From Balaenoptera acutorostrata (lineage: Eukaryota; Chordata; Mammalia; Artiodactyla; Balaenopteridae), in contig NW_026645880.1 of NCBI RefSeq assembly GCF_949987535.1, positions 434,001 to 498,000 on the forward strand: 64,000 bases of DNA, written 5' to 3'. This document shows, piece by piece, positions 1 through 12,481 of this stretch; within the stretch, counting starts at the first letter, position 1, and every line of letters begins with the position of its first letter. A model generated the notes under the pieces. The model searched no databases. It saw only the letters and a program-made list of their open reading frames with translations, and was not told the origin of the DNA. Position numbers and translations under genes: made by a program.

Positions 1-165
1 ACAATGCACCATGGCCCTTGTCATCACAATGCTCCAGAATTCTTGTCATCACAATGTTCCATGACCGTGTCATCACAATGCTCCATGGCCCTTTTCATCC
101 CAATGCTCCAGAATTCTTCTCATCACAATGTTCCATGACCGTGTCATCACAATGCTCCATGGCCC

Positions 166-434
166 TTGTCATCACAATGCTCCAGAATTCTTGTCATCAC
201 AAAGTTCCATGACCGTGTCATCACAATGCACCATGGCCCTTGTCATCACAATGCTCCAGAATTCTTGTCATCACAATGTTCCATGACCGTGTCATCACAA
301 TGCTCCATGGCCCTTGTCATCACAATGCTCCAGAATTCTTGTCATCACAATGTTCCATGACCGTGTCATCACAATGCTCCATGGCCCTTGTAATCACAAT
401 GCTCCAGAATTCTTGTCATCACAATGTTCCATGA
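166..434 (+). repeat. Example run of the 74-bp a-b-c trimer
   Basis: This is a clean run of the basic trimer with equivalent points at 166, 240 and 314, exactly 74 bp apart. Each trimer carries one EcoRI site (gaattc, class a), one CpG (gaccgtg, class b) and one NcoI site (ccatgg, class c). One b unit has caaagttcc instead of caatgttcc, and the last c unit has cccttgtaatcac, a marker variant that recurs near 3,610, 9,985, 14,025, 15,375, 16,290 and 16,905. Confidence 0.95.
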
Positions 435-990
435 CCGTGTCATCACAATGCTCCATAATTCTTGTCATCACAATGTTCCATGACCGTGTCATCACAATGC
501 TCCATAATTGTTGTCATCACAATGTTCCATGACCGTGTCACCACAATGCTCCATGGCCCTTGTCATCACAATGCTCCAGAATTCTTGCCATCACAAAGTT
601 CCATGACCGTGTCATCACAATGCACCATGGCCCTTGTCATCACAATGCTCCAGAATTCTTGTCATCACAATGTTCCATGACCGTGTCATCACAATGCTCC
701 ATGTCCCTTGTCATCACAATGCTCCAGAATTCTTGTCATCACAATGTTCCATGACCGTGTCATCACAATGCTCCATGGCCTTTGTCATCACAATTCTCCA
801 GAATTCTTGTCATCACAATGTTCCATGACCGTGTCATCACAATGCTCCATAATTCTTTTCATCACAATGTTCCATGACCGTGTCATCACAATGCTTCATA
901 ATTCTTGTCATCACAATGTTCCATGACCGTGTCACCACAATGCTCCACAATTCTTGTCATCACAATGTTCCATGACCGTGTCATCACAAT

Positions 991-1296
991 GCTACATGAC
1001 ACTGGTCATCACAGTTCTCCATGACCTTTGCCATCACAATGCTCTATATAGTTTTTCATGACAATTCTAAATGACCACTTTAATCAATTTGCTTGCTGAT
1101 CATTTTCGTCACATTTCTCTATTGTCATTACAATTCCCCATGACCCCTTTCTTCACAATGCTCCATGATGCCTGTCATCACAATGCTCAATGGCTTTTGT
1201 TATCACAGTGCTCCATGACCAGTTTCATCACAATACTCCATCCCCCTTGTCATCACGGTGCACAATGAAACCTCTCATTACAATGCTCCGTGACAC
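991..1296 (+). repeat. Landmark 1 (type A), 306-bp diverged monomer module
   Basis: About 13 diverged monomers in the normal phase. In order: gctacatgacactgg, gttctccatgaccttt, ctctatatagttttt, an AT-rich centre (ttctaaatgaccacttt, caatttgcttgctga), ctattgtcattac, cccatgacccctttc, ccatgatgcctg, ctcaatggctttt, a ccatgaccagttt unit, actccatccccc, cggtgcacaatgaaacc and ctccgtgacac. The module is far more diverged from the core than its surroundings yet nearly identical between copies. It probably descends from an old stretch of array now carried along inside the higher-order units. This copy has the private variants gatcattttcgtc and cagtgctccatgacc. Confidence 0.95.
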
Positions 1297-2835
1297 TTGT
1301 CATCACAATGCTCCCTGGCCTTGTCATCACAATGCTCCAGAATTCTTGTCATCACCATGTTCCATGACCATGTCATCACAATTCTCCATGGCCCTTCGCA
1401 TCAAAATGCTCCAGAATTCTTGTCATCACAATGTTCCATGACCGTGTCATCACAATGCTCCATGGCCCTTTTCATCACAATGCTCCAGATTGCTTGTCAT
1501 CACAAAGTTCCATAACCGTGTCATCACAATGCACCATGGCCTTTGTCATCACCATGCTCCAGAATTCTTGTCATCACAATGTTCCATGACCGTGTCATCA
1601 CAATGCTCCATGGCCCTTGTCATCACAATGCTCCAGATTGCTTGTCATCACAATGTTCCATGACCGTGTCTTCACAATGCACCATGGCCCTTGTCATCAC
1701 AATGCTCCAGATTTCTTGTCATCACAATGTTCCATGACCGTGTCATCACAATGCTCCATAATTCTTGTCATCACAATGGTCCATGACCGTGTCATCACAA
1801 TGCTCCATAATTCTTGTCATCACAATGTTCCATGACCGTGTCACCACAATGATCCATGGCCCTTGTCATCACAATGCTCCAGAATTCTTGTCATCACAAT
1901 GTTCCATGACCGTGTCATCACAATGCTCCATGGCCCTTGTCATCACAATACTCTAGAATTCTTGTCATCACAATGTTCCATGACCGTGTCATCACAATGC
2001 TCCATGGCCCTTGTCATCACAATGCTCCAGAATTCTTGTCATCACAATGTTCCATGACCGTGTCATCACAATGCCCCATAATTCTTGTCATCAAAATGTT
2101 CCATGACCGTGTCGTCACAATGCTCCAGAATTCTTGTCATCACAATGTTCCATGACCGTGTCATCACAATGCTGCATGGCCCTTGTCATCACAATGCTCC
2201 AGCATTCTTGTCATCACAATGCTCCATGGCCCTTGTCATCACAATGCTCCAGAATTCTTGTCATCACAATGTTCCATGACCGTGTCATCACAATGCTCCA
2301 TAATTCTTGTCATCACAATGTTCCATGACCGTGTCATCACAATGCTCCATAATTCTTGTCATCACAATGTTCCATGACCTTGTCACCACAATGCTCCATG
2401 GCCCTTGTCATCACAATGCTCCAGAATTCTTGTCATCACAAAGTTCCATGACCGTGTCATCACAATGCACCATGGCCCTTGTCATCACAATGCTCCAGAA
2501 TTCTTGTCATCACAATGTTCCATGACCGTGTCATCACAATGCTCCATGTCCCTTGTCATCACAATGCTCCAGAATTCTTGTCATCACAATGTTCCATGAC
2601 CGTGTCATCACAATGCTCCATGGCCCTTGTCATCACAATGCTCCAGAATTCTTGTCATCACAATGTTCCATGACCGTGTCATCACAATGCTCCATAATTC
2701 TTGTCATCACAATGTTCCATGACCGTGTCATCACAATGCTTCATAATACTTGTCATCACAATGTTCCATGACCGTGTCACCACAATGCTCCACAATTCTT
2801 GTCATCACAATATTCCATGAACGTGTCATCACAAT

Positions 2836-3141
2836 GCTACATGACACTGGTCATCACAGTTCTCCATGACCTTTGCCATCACAATGCTCTATATAGTTTT
2901 TCATGACAATTCTAAATGACCACTTTAATCAATTTGCTTGCTGACCATTATCATCACATTTCTCTATTGTCATTACAATTCCCCATGACCCCTTTCTTCA
3001 CAATGCTCCATGATGCCTGTCATCACAATGCTCAATGGCTTTTGTTATCACAATGCTCCAGGACCAGTTTCATCACAATACTCCATCCCCCTTGTCATCA
3101 CGGTGCACAATGAAACCTCTCATTACAATGCTCCGTGACAC
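2836..3141 (+). repeat. Landmark 2 (type A)
   Basis: Full module, 1,845 bp after landmark 1. It has the private variant gaccattatcatc, and just upstream a b unit reading aatattccatgaacg. It carries caggaccag, cggtgcac and ccgtgac, the standard type A 3' half. Confidence 0.95.
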
Positions 3142-5592
3142 TTGTCATCACAATGCTCCATGGCCCTTGTCATCACAATGCTCCAGAATTCTTGTCATCA
3201 CCATGTTCCATGACCATGTCATCACAATTCTCCATGGCCCTTCGCATCACAATGCTCCAGAATTCTTTTCATCACAATGTTCCATGACCGTGTCATCACA
3301 ATGCTACATGGCCCTTTTCATCACAATGCTCCAGATTGCTTGTCATCACAAAGTTACATGACCGTGTCATCACAATGAACCATGGCTTTTGTCATCACCA
3401 TGCTCCAGAATTCTTGTCATCACAATGTTCCATGACCATGTCATCACAATGCTCCATGGCCCTTGTCATCACAATTCTCCAGAATTCTTGTCATCACAAT
3501 GTTCCATGACCGTGTCATCACAATGCTCCATGGCCCTTGTCATCACAATGCTCCAGAATTCTTGTCATCACAATGTTCCATGACCGTGTCATCACAATGC
3601 TCCATGGCCCTTGTAATCACAATGCTCCAGAATTCTTGTCATCACAATGTTCCATGACCGTGTCATCACAATGCTCCATAATTCTTGTCATCACAATGTT
3701 CCATGACCGTGTCATCACAATGCTCCATAATTCTTGTCATCACAATGTTCCATGACCGTGTCACCACAATGCTCCATGGCCCTTGTCATCACAATGCTCC
3801 AGAATTCTTGTCATCACAAAGTTCCATGACCGTGTCATCACAATGCACCATGGCCCTTGTCATCACAATGCTCCAGAATTCTTGTCATCACAATGTTCCA
3901 TGACCGTGTCATCACAATGCTCCATGGCCCTTGTCATCACAATGCTCCAGAATTCTTGTCATCACAATGTTCCATGACCGTGTCATCACAATGTTCCATG
4001 ACCGTGTTATCACAATGCTCCAGATTGCTTGTCAAAACAAAGTTCCATGACCGTGTCTTCACAATGCACCATGGCCCTTGTCATCACAATGCTCCATAAT
4101 TCTTGTCATCACGATGTTCCATGACCGTGTCATTAAAATGCTCCAGAACTCTTGTCATCACAATGTTCCATGACCATGTCATCACAATGCTCCATGGCCC
4201 TTGTCATCACAATTCTCCAGAATTCTTGTCATCACAATGTTCCATGACCGTGTCATCACAATGCTCCATGGCCCTTGTCATCACAATGCTCCAGAATTCT
4301 TGTCATCACAATGTTCCATGACCGTGTCATCACAATGCTCCATGGCCCTTGTCATCACATTGCTCCAGAATTCTTGTCATCACAATGTTCCATGACCGTG
4401 TCATCACAATGCTCCATGGCCCTTGTCATCACAATGCTCCAGAATTCTTGTCATCACAATGTTCCATGACCGTGTCATCACAATGCTCCATAATTCTTGT
4501 AATCACAATGTTCCATGACCGTGTCATCACAATGCTCCATAATTCTTGTCATCACAATGTTCCATGACCGTGTCACCACAATGCTCCATGGCCCTTGTCA
4601 TCACAATGCTCCAGAATTCTTGTCATCACAATGTTCCATGACCATGTCATCACAATGCTCCATGGCCCTTGTCATCACAATTCTCCAGAATTCTTGTCAT
4701 CACAATGTTCCATGACCGTGTCATCACAATGCTCCATGGCCCTTGTCATCACAATGCTCCAGAATTCTTGTCATCACAATGTTCCATGACCGTGTCATCA
4801 CAATGCTCCATAATTCTTGTCATCACAATGTTCCATGACCGTGTCATCACAATGCTCCACGGCCCTTTTCATCACAATGCTCCAGATTGCTTGTCATCAC
4901 AAAGTTCCATGACCGTGTCATCACAATGCTCCATGGCCCTTTTCATCACAATGCTCCAGATTGCTTGTCATCACAAAGTTCCATGACCGTGTCATCACAA
5001 TGCACCATGGGCTTTGTCATCACCATGCTCGAGAATTCTTGTCATCACAATGTTCCATGACCGTGTCATCACAATGCTCCAGAATTCTTGTCATCACCAT
5101 GTTCCATGACAATGTCATCACAATTCTCCATGGCCCTTCTCATCACAATGCTCCAGAATTCTTGTCATCACAATGTTCCATGACCGTGTCATCACAATGC
5201 TCCATGGCCCTTTTCATCACAATGCTCCAGATTGCTTGTCATCACAATGTTCCATGACCGTGTCATCACAATGCACCATGGCCCTTGTCATCACAATGCT
5301 CCATAATTCTTGTCATCACAATGTTCCATGACCGTGTCATTAAAATGCTCCAGAATTCTTGTCATCACAATGTTCCATGACCATGTCATCACAATGCTCC
5401 ATGGCCCTTGTCATCACAATTCTCCAGAATTCTTGTCATCACAATGTTCAATGACCGTGTCATCACAATGCTCCATGGCCCTTGTCATCACAATGCTCCA
5501 TAATTTTTGTCATCACAATGTTCCATGACCGTGTCACCACAATGCTCCACAATTCTTGTCATCACAATGTTCCATGACCGTGTCATCACAAT

Positions 5593-5898
5593 GCTACATG
5601 ACACTGGTCATCACAGTTCTCCATGACCTTTGCCAACACAATGCTCTATATAGTTTTTCATGACAATTCTAAATGACCACTTTAATCAATTTGCTTGCTG
5701 ACCATTTTCATCACATTTCTCTATTGTCATTACAATTCCCCATGACCCCTTTCTTCACAATGCTCCATGATGCCTGTCATCACAATGCTCAATGGCTTTT
5801 GTTATCACAATGCTCCAGGACCAGTTTCATCACAATACTCCATCCCCCTTGTCATCATGGTGCACAATGAAACCTCTCATTACAATGCTCCGTGACAC
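5593..5898 (+). repeat. Landmark 3 (type A, catggtgc subtype)
   Basis: Full module, 2,757 bp after landmark 2. It carries the paired variants tgccaacacaatg and tcatcatggtgc, which recur together in landmarks at 11,967, 24,130 and 32,278 and so define a lineage. Confidence 0.95.
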
Positions 5899-5910
5899 TT
5901 GTCATCACAA

Positions 5911-7056
5911 TTCTCCATGGCCCTTCTCATCACAATGCTCCAGAATTCTTGTCATCACAATGTTCCATGACCGTGTCATCACAATGCTCCATGGCCCTTT
6001 TCATCACAATGCTCCAGATTGCTTGTCATCACAATGTTCCATGACCGTGTCATCACAATGCACCATGGCCCTTGTCATCACAATGCTCCATAATTCTTGT
6101 CATCACAATGTTCCATGACCGTGTCATTAAAATGCTCCAGAATTCTTGTCATCACAATGTTCCATGACCATGTCATCACAATGCTCCATGGCCCTTGTCA
6201 TCACAATTCTCCAGAATTCTTGTCATCACAATGTTCCATGACCGTGTAATCACAATGCTCCATGGCCCTTGTCATCACAATGCTCCAGAATTCTTCTCAT
6301 CACAATGTTCCATGACCGTGTCATCACAATGCTCCATGGCTCTTTTCATCACAATGCTCCAGAATTCTTTTCATCACAATGTTCCATGACCGTGTCATCA
6401 CAATGCTCCATGGCCCTTGTCATCACAATGCTCCAGATTTCTTGTCATCACAATGTTCCATGACCGTGTCATCACAATGCCCCATAATTCTTGTCATCAA
6501 AATGTTCCATGACCGTGTCATCACAATGCTCCAGAATTCTTGTCATCACAATGTTCCATGACCGTGTCATCACAATGCTGCATGGCCCTTGTCATCACAA
6601 TGCTCCAGCATTCTTGTCATCACAATGTTCCATGACAGTGTCATCACAATGCTCCATGGCCCTTGTCATCACAATGCTTCAGATTGCTTGTCATCACAAA
6701 GTTCCATGACTGTGTCATCACAATGCACCATGGCCCTTGTCATCACAATGCTCCAGAATTCTTGTCATCACAATGTTCCATGACCGTGTCATTAAAATGC
6801 TCCAGAATTCTTGTCATCACAATGTTCCATGACCTTGTCATCACAATGCTCCATGGCCCTTGTCATCACAATTCTCCAGAATTCTTGTCATCACAATGTT
6901 CCATGACCGTGTCATCACAATGCTGCATGGCCCTTGTCATCACAATGCTCCAGCATTCTTGTCATCACAATGTTCCATGACAGTGTCATCACAATGCTCC
7001 ATGGCCCTGGTCATCACAATGCTTCAGATTGCTTGTCATCACAAAGTTCCATGACT
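5911..7056 (+). repeat. 1.15-kb higher-order repeat, copy 1 (offset 6,571)
   Basis: This block continues the 6,374-offset repeat with the offset increased by 197 bp; its partner is 12,482-13,627. Shared markers are gctccagcattc, ttccatgacagtg, gcttcagattgc and ccctggtcatcac near 7,006. The 197-bp step equals eight monomers (five of 25 bp plus three of 24 bp). Confidence 0.9.
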
Positions 7057-7364
7057 GTGTCATCACAATGCTCCATGTCCCTTGTCATCACAATGCTCCA
7101 GAATTCTTGTCATCACAATGTTCCATGACCGTGTCATCACAATGCTCCATGGCCTTTGTCATCACAATTCTCCAGAATTCTTGTCATCACAATGTTCCAT
7201 GACCGTGTCATCACAATGCTCCATAATTCTTTTCATCACAATGTTCCATGACCGTGTCATCACAATGCTTCATAATTCTTGTCATCACAATGTTCCATGA
7301 CCGTGTCACCACAATGCTCCACAATTCTTGTCATCACAATGTTCCATGACCGTGTCATCACAAT

Positions 7365-7670
7365 GCTACATGACACTGGTCATCACAGTTCTCCATGACC
7401 TTTGCCATCACAATGCTCTATATAGTTTTTCATGACAATTCTAAATGACCACTTTAATCAATTTGCTTGCTGATCATTTTCGTCACATTTCTCTATTGTC
7501 ATTACAATTCCCCATGACCCCTTTCTTCACAATGCTCCATGATGCCTGTCATCACAATGCTCAATGGCTTTTGTTATCACAGTGCTCCATGACCAGTTTC
7601 ATCACAATACTCCATCCCCCTTGTCATCACGGTGCACAATGAAACCTCTCATTACAATGCTCCGTGACAC
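7365..7670 (+). repeat. Landmark 4 (type A, copy of landmark 1)
   Basis: Carries the same private variants as landmark 1 (gatcattttcgtc, cagtgctccatgacc), so it is its direct copy, 6,374 bp downstream. Confidence 0.95.
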
Positions 7671-9209
7671 TTGTCATCACAATGCTCCCTGGACTTGTCA
7701 TCACAATGCTCCAGAATTCTTGTCATCACCATGTTCCATGACCATGTCATCACAATTCTCCATGGCCCTTCGCATCAAAATGCTCCAGAATTCTTGTCAT
7801 CACAATGTTCCATGACCGTGTCATCACAATGCTCCATGGCCCTTTTCATCACAATGCTCCAGATTGCTTGTCATCACAAAGTTCCATAACCGTGTCATCA
7901 CAATGCACCATGGCCTTTGTCATCACCATGCTCCAGAATTCTTGTCATCACAATGTTCCATGACCGTGTCATCACAATGCTCCATGGCCCTTGTCATCAC
8001 AATGCTCCAGATTGCTTGTCATCACAATGTTCCATGACCGTGTCTTCACAATGCACCATGGCCCTTGTCATCACAATGCTCCAGATTTCTTGTCATCACA
8101 ATGTTCCATGACCGTGTCATCACAATGCTCCATAATTCTTGTCATCACAATGGTCCATGACCGTGTCATCACAATGCTCCATAATTCTTGTCATCACAAT
8201 GTTCCATGACCGTGTCACCACAATGATCCATGGCCCTTGTCATCACAATGCTCCAGAATTCTTGTCATCACAATGTTCCATGACCGTGTCATCACAATGC
8301 TCCATGGCCCTTGTCATCACAATACTCTAGAATTCTTGTCATCACAATGTTCCATGACCGTGTCATCACAATGCTCCATGGCCCTTGTCATCACAATGCT
8401 CCAGAATTCTTGTCATCACAATGTTCCATGACCGTGTCATCACAATGCCCCATAATTCTTGTCATCAAAATGTTCCATGACCGTGTCGTCACAATGCTCC
8501 AGAATTCTTGTCATCACAATGTTCCATGACCGTGTCATCACAATGCTGCATGGCCCTTGTCATCACAATGCTCCAGCATTCTTGTCATCACAATGCTCCA
8601 TGGCCCTTGTCATCACAATGCTCCAGAATTCTTGTCATCACAATGTTCCATGACCGTGTCATCACAATGCTCCATAATTCTTGTCATCACAATGTTCCAT
8701 GACCGTGTCATCACAATGCTCCATAATTCTTGTCATCACAATGTTCCATGACCTTGTCACCACAATGCTCCATGGCCCTTGTCATCACAATGCTCCAGAA
8801 TTCTTGTCATCACAAAGTTCCATGACCGTGTCATCACAATGCACCATGGCCCTTGTCATCACAATGCTCCAGAATTCTTGTCATCACAATGTTCCATGAC
8901 CGTGTCATCACAATGCTCCATGTCCCTTGTCATCACAATGCTCCAGAATTCTTGTCATCACAATGTTCCATGACCGTGTCATCACAATGCTCCATGGCCC
9001 TTGTCATCACAATGCTCCAGAATTCTTGTCATCACAATGTTCCATGACCGTGTCATCACAATGCTCCATAATTCTTTTCATCACAATGTTCCATGACCGT
9101 GTCATCACAATGCTTCATAATACTTGTCATCACAATGTTCCATGACCGTGTCACCACAATGCTCCACAATTCTTGTCATCACAATATTCCATGAACGTGT
9201 CATCACAAT

Positions 9210-9515
9210 GCTACATGACACTGGTCATCACAGTTCTCCATGACCTTTGCCATCACAATGCTCTATATAGTTTTTCATGACAATTCTAAATGACCACTTT
9301 AATCAATTTGCTTGCTGACCATTATCATCACATTTCTCTATTGTCATTACAATTCCCCATGACCCCTTTCTTCACAATGCTCCATGATGCCTGTCATCAC
9401 AATGCTCAATGGCTTTTGTTATCACAATGCTCCAGGACCAGTTTCATCACAATACTCCATCCCCCTTGTCATCACGGTGCACAATGAAACCTCTCATTAC
9501 AATGCTCCGTGACAC
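9210..9515 (+). repeat. Landmark 5 (type A, copy of landmark 2)
   Basis: Carries gaccattatcatc and the upstream aatattccatgaacg unit, like landmark 2 6,374 bp earlier. Confidence 0.95.
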
Positions 9516-11966
9516 TTGTCATCACAATGCTCCATGGCCCTTGTCATCACAATGCTCCAGAATTCTTGTCATCACCATGTTCCATGACCATGTCATCACA
9601 ATTCTCCATGGCCCTTCGCATCACAATGCTCCAGAATTCTTTTCATCACAATGTTCCATGACCGTGTCATCACAATGCTACATGGCCCTTTTCATCACAA
9701 TGCTCCAGATTGCTTGTCATCACAAAGTTACATGACCGTGTCATCACAATGAACCATGGCTTTTGTCATCACCATGCTCCAGAATTCTTGTCATCACAAT
9801 GTTCCATGACCATGTCATCACAATGCTCCATGGCCCTTGTCATCACAATTCTCCAGAATTCTTGTCATCACAATGTTCCATGACCGTGTCATCACAATGC
9901 TCCATGGCCCTTGTCATCACAATGCTCCAGAATTCTTGTCATCACAATGTTCCATGACCGTGTCATCACAATGCTCCATGGCCCTTGTAATCACAATGCT
10001 CCAGAATTCTTGTCATCACAATGTTCCATGACCGTGTCATCACAATGCTCCATAATTCTTGTCATCACAATGTTCCATGACCGTGTCATCACAATGCTCC
10101 ATAATTCTTGTCATCACAATGTTCCATGACCGTGTCACCACAATGCTCCATGGCCCTTGTCATCACAATGCTCCAGAATTCTTGTCATCACAAAGTTCCA
10201 TGACCGTGTCATCACAATGCACCATGGCCCTTGTCATCACAATGCTCCAGAATTCTTGTCATCACAATGTTCCATGACCGTGTCATCACAATGCTCCATG
10301 GCCCTTGTCATCACAATGCTCCAGAATTCTTGTCATCACAATGTTCCATGACCGTGTCATCACAATGTTCCATGACCGTGTTATCACAATGCTCCAGATT
10401 GCTTGTCAAAACAAAGTTCCATGACCGTGTCTTCACAATGCACCATGGCCCTTGTCATCACAATGCTCCATAATTCTTGTCATCACGATGTTCCATGACC
10501 GTGTCATTAAAATGCTCCAGAACTCTTGTCATCACAATGTTCCATGACCATGTCATCACAATGCTCCATGGCCCTTGTCATCACAATTCTCCAGAATTCT
10601 TGTCATCACAATGTTCCATGACCGTGTCATCACAATGCTCCATGGCCCTTGTCATCACAATGCTCCAGAATTCTTGTCATCACAATGTTCCATGACCGTG
10701 TCATCACAATGCTCCATGGCCCTTGTCATCACATTGCTCCAGAATTCTTGTCATCACAATGTTCCATGACCGTGTCATCACAATGCTCCATGGCCCTTGT
10801 CATCACAATGCTCCAGAATTCTTGTCATCACAATGTTCCATGACCGTGTCATCACAATGCTCCATAATTCTTGTAATCACAATGTTCCATGACCGTGTCA
10901 TCACAATGCTCCATAATTCTTGTCATCACAATGTTCCATGACCGTGTCACCACAATGCTCCATGGCCCTTGTCATCACAATGCTCCAGAATTCTTGTCAT
11001 CACAATGTTCCATGACCATGTCATCACAATGCTCCATGGCCCTTGTCATCACAATTCTCCAGAATTCTTGTCATCACAATGTTCCATGACCGTGTCATCA
11101 CAATGCTCCATGGCCCTTGTCATCACAATGCTCCAGAATTCTTGTCATCACAATGTTCCATGACCGTGTCATCACAATGCTCCATAATTCTTGTCATCAC
11201 AATGTTCCATGACCGTGTCATCACAATGCTCCACGGCCCTTTTCATCACAATGCTCCAGATTGCTTGTCATCACAAAGTTCCATGACCGTGTCATCACAA
11301 TGCTCCATGGCCCTTTTCATCACAATGCTCCAGATTGCTTGTCATCACAAAGTTCCATGACCGTGTCATCACAATGCACCATGGGCTTTGTCATCACCAT
11401 GCTCGAGAATTCTTGTCATCACAATGTTCCATGACCGTGTCATCACAATGCTCCAGAATTCTTGTCATCACCATGTTCCATGACAATGTCATCACAATTC
11501 TCCATGGCCCTTCTCATCACAATGCTCCAGAATTCTTGTCATCACAATGTTCCATGACCGTGTCATCACAATGCTCCATGGCCCTTTTCATCACAATGCT
11601 CCAGATTGCTTGTCATCACAATGTTCCATGACCGTGTCATCACAATGCACCATGGCCCTTGTCATCACAATGCTCCATAATTCTTGTCATCACAATGTTC
11701 CATGACCGTGTCATTAAAATGCTCCAGAATTCTTGTCATCACAATGTTCCATGACCATGTCATCACAATGCTCCATGGCCCTTGTCATCACAATTCTCCA
11801 GAATTCTTGTCATCACAATGTTCAATGACCGTGTCATCACAATGCTCCATGGCCCTTGTCATCACAATGCTCCATAATTTTTGTCATCACAATGTTCCAT
11901 GACCGTGTCACCACAATGCTCCACAATTCTTGTCATCACAATGTTCCATGACCGTGTCATCACAAT

Positions 11967-12272
11967 GCTACATGACACTGGTCATCACAGTTCTCCATGA
12001 CCTTTGCCAACACAATGCTCTATATAGTTTTTCATGACAATTCTAAATGACCACTTTAATCAATTTGCTTGCTGACCATTTTCATCACATTTCTCTATTG
12101 TCATTACAATTCCCCATGACCCCTTTCTTCACAATGCTCCATGATGCCTGTCATCACAATGCTCAATGGCTTTTGTTATCACAATGCTCCAGGACCAGTT
12201 TCATCACAATACTCCATCCCCCTTGTCATCATGGTGCACAATGAAACCTCTCATTACAATGCTCCGTGACAC
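11967..12272 (+). repeat. Landmark 6 (type A, copy of landmark 3)
   Basis: Carries tgccaacacaatg and tcatcatggtgc, like landmark 3. The two repeat copies part company 12 bp after this module. Confidence 0.95.
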
Positions 12273-12284
12273 TTGTCATCACAA

Positions 12285-12481
12285 TGCTCCATGGCCCTTT
12301 TCATCACAATGCTCCAGATTGCTTGTCATCACAAAGTTCCATGACCGTGTCATCACAATGCACCATGGGCTTTGTCATCACCATGCTCCAGAATTCTTGT
12401 CATCACAATGTTCCATGACCGTGTCATCACAATGCTCCAGATTTCTTGTCATCACCATGTTCCATGACAATGTCATCACAA
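12285..12481 (+). repeat. 197-bp block present in one repeat copy only
   Basis: Eight monomers that separate the 6,374-offset and 6,571-offset alignments. They are present here and absent at 5,910/5,911. The block includes an e unit, an aaagttcc b unit, an f unit with catgggctttg, a gctccagatttc unit and ttccatgacaatg. A closely related order is found at 4,890-5,110 and 38,340-38,510, which favours deletion from the first copy over insertion here. Confidence 0.85.

Larger units (their letters stand above)
1..1296 (+). repeat. Long-range repeat, copy 1 (offset 13,635)
   Basis: The opening 1.3 kb matches 13,636-14,931 in the same monomer order at a constant offset of 13,635, including the marker fatty tail cttttcatcccaatg near 92 and the landmark at 991. 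The copies differ at several bases (for example gctgatcattttcgtc in this landmark versus gctgaccattttcatc in the other). The match fades after the landmark. Confidence 0.85.
683..5910 (+). repeat. 5.2-kb higher-order repeat, copy 1 (offset 6,374)
   Basis: This segment is repeated at 7,057-12,284. It contains landmarks at 991, 2,836 and 5,593, and their spacings of 1,845 and 2,757 bp are reproduced exactly. Private variants are shared, such as the gctgatcattttcgtc landmark, the attatcatc landmark, a frame-shifting pair of adjacent b units near 3,975, and gctcgagaattc near 5,026. I found only two base differences by eye: C1319 against A7693, and G2703 against T9077. This is a very recent duplication or conversion. 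Confidence 0.93.
7057..12284 (+). repeat. 5.2-kb higher-order repeat, copy 2 (offset 6,374)
   Basis: Partner of 683-5,910. The left junction lies between about 7,056 and 7,080: upstream is a gactgtg b unit like the one at 13,623, downstream is ctccatgtccc as at 697. The right junction is at 12,285, where aatgctcc replaces aattctcc of the first copy. Confidence 0.93.

Noticed and set aside
1071..1268. 65-codon frame starting in each landmark as a conserved small gene family
   Set aside because: Near identity of copies reflects recent amplification, no coding signature could be shown, and the frame continues into ordinary monomers. Kept only as a low-interest finding about possible transcription.
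683..12284. Near-identical 6.4-kb repeat as pure assembly artefact
   Set aside because: Cannot be excluded without reads, but the two copies differ at fixed positions and by a 197-bp indel, and they are bordered by different junctions, which fits two real copies better.
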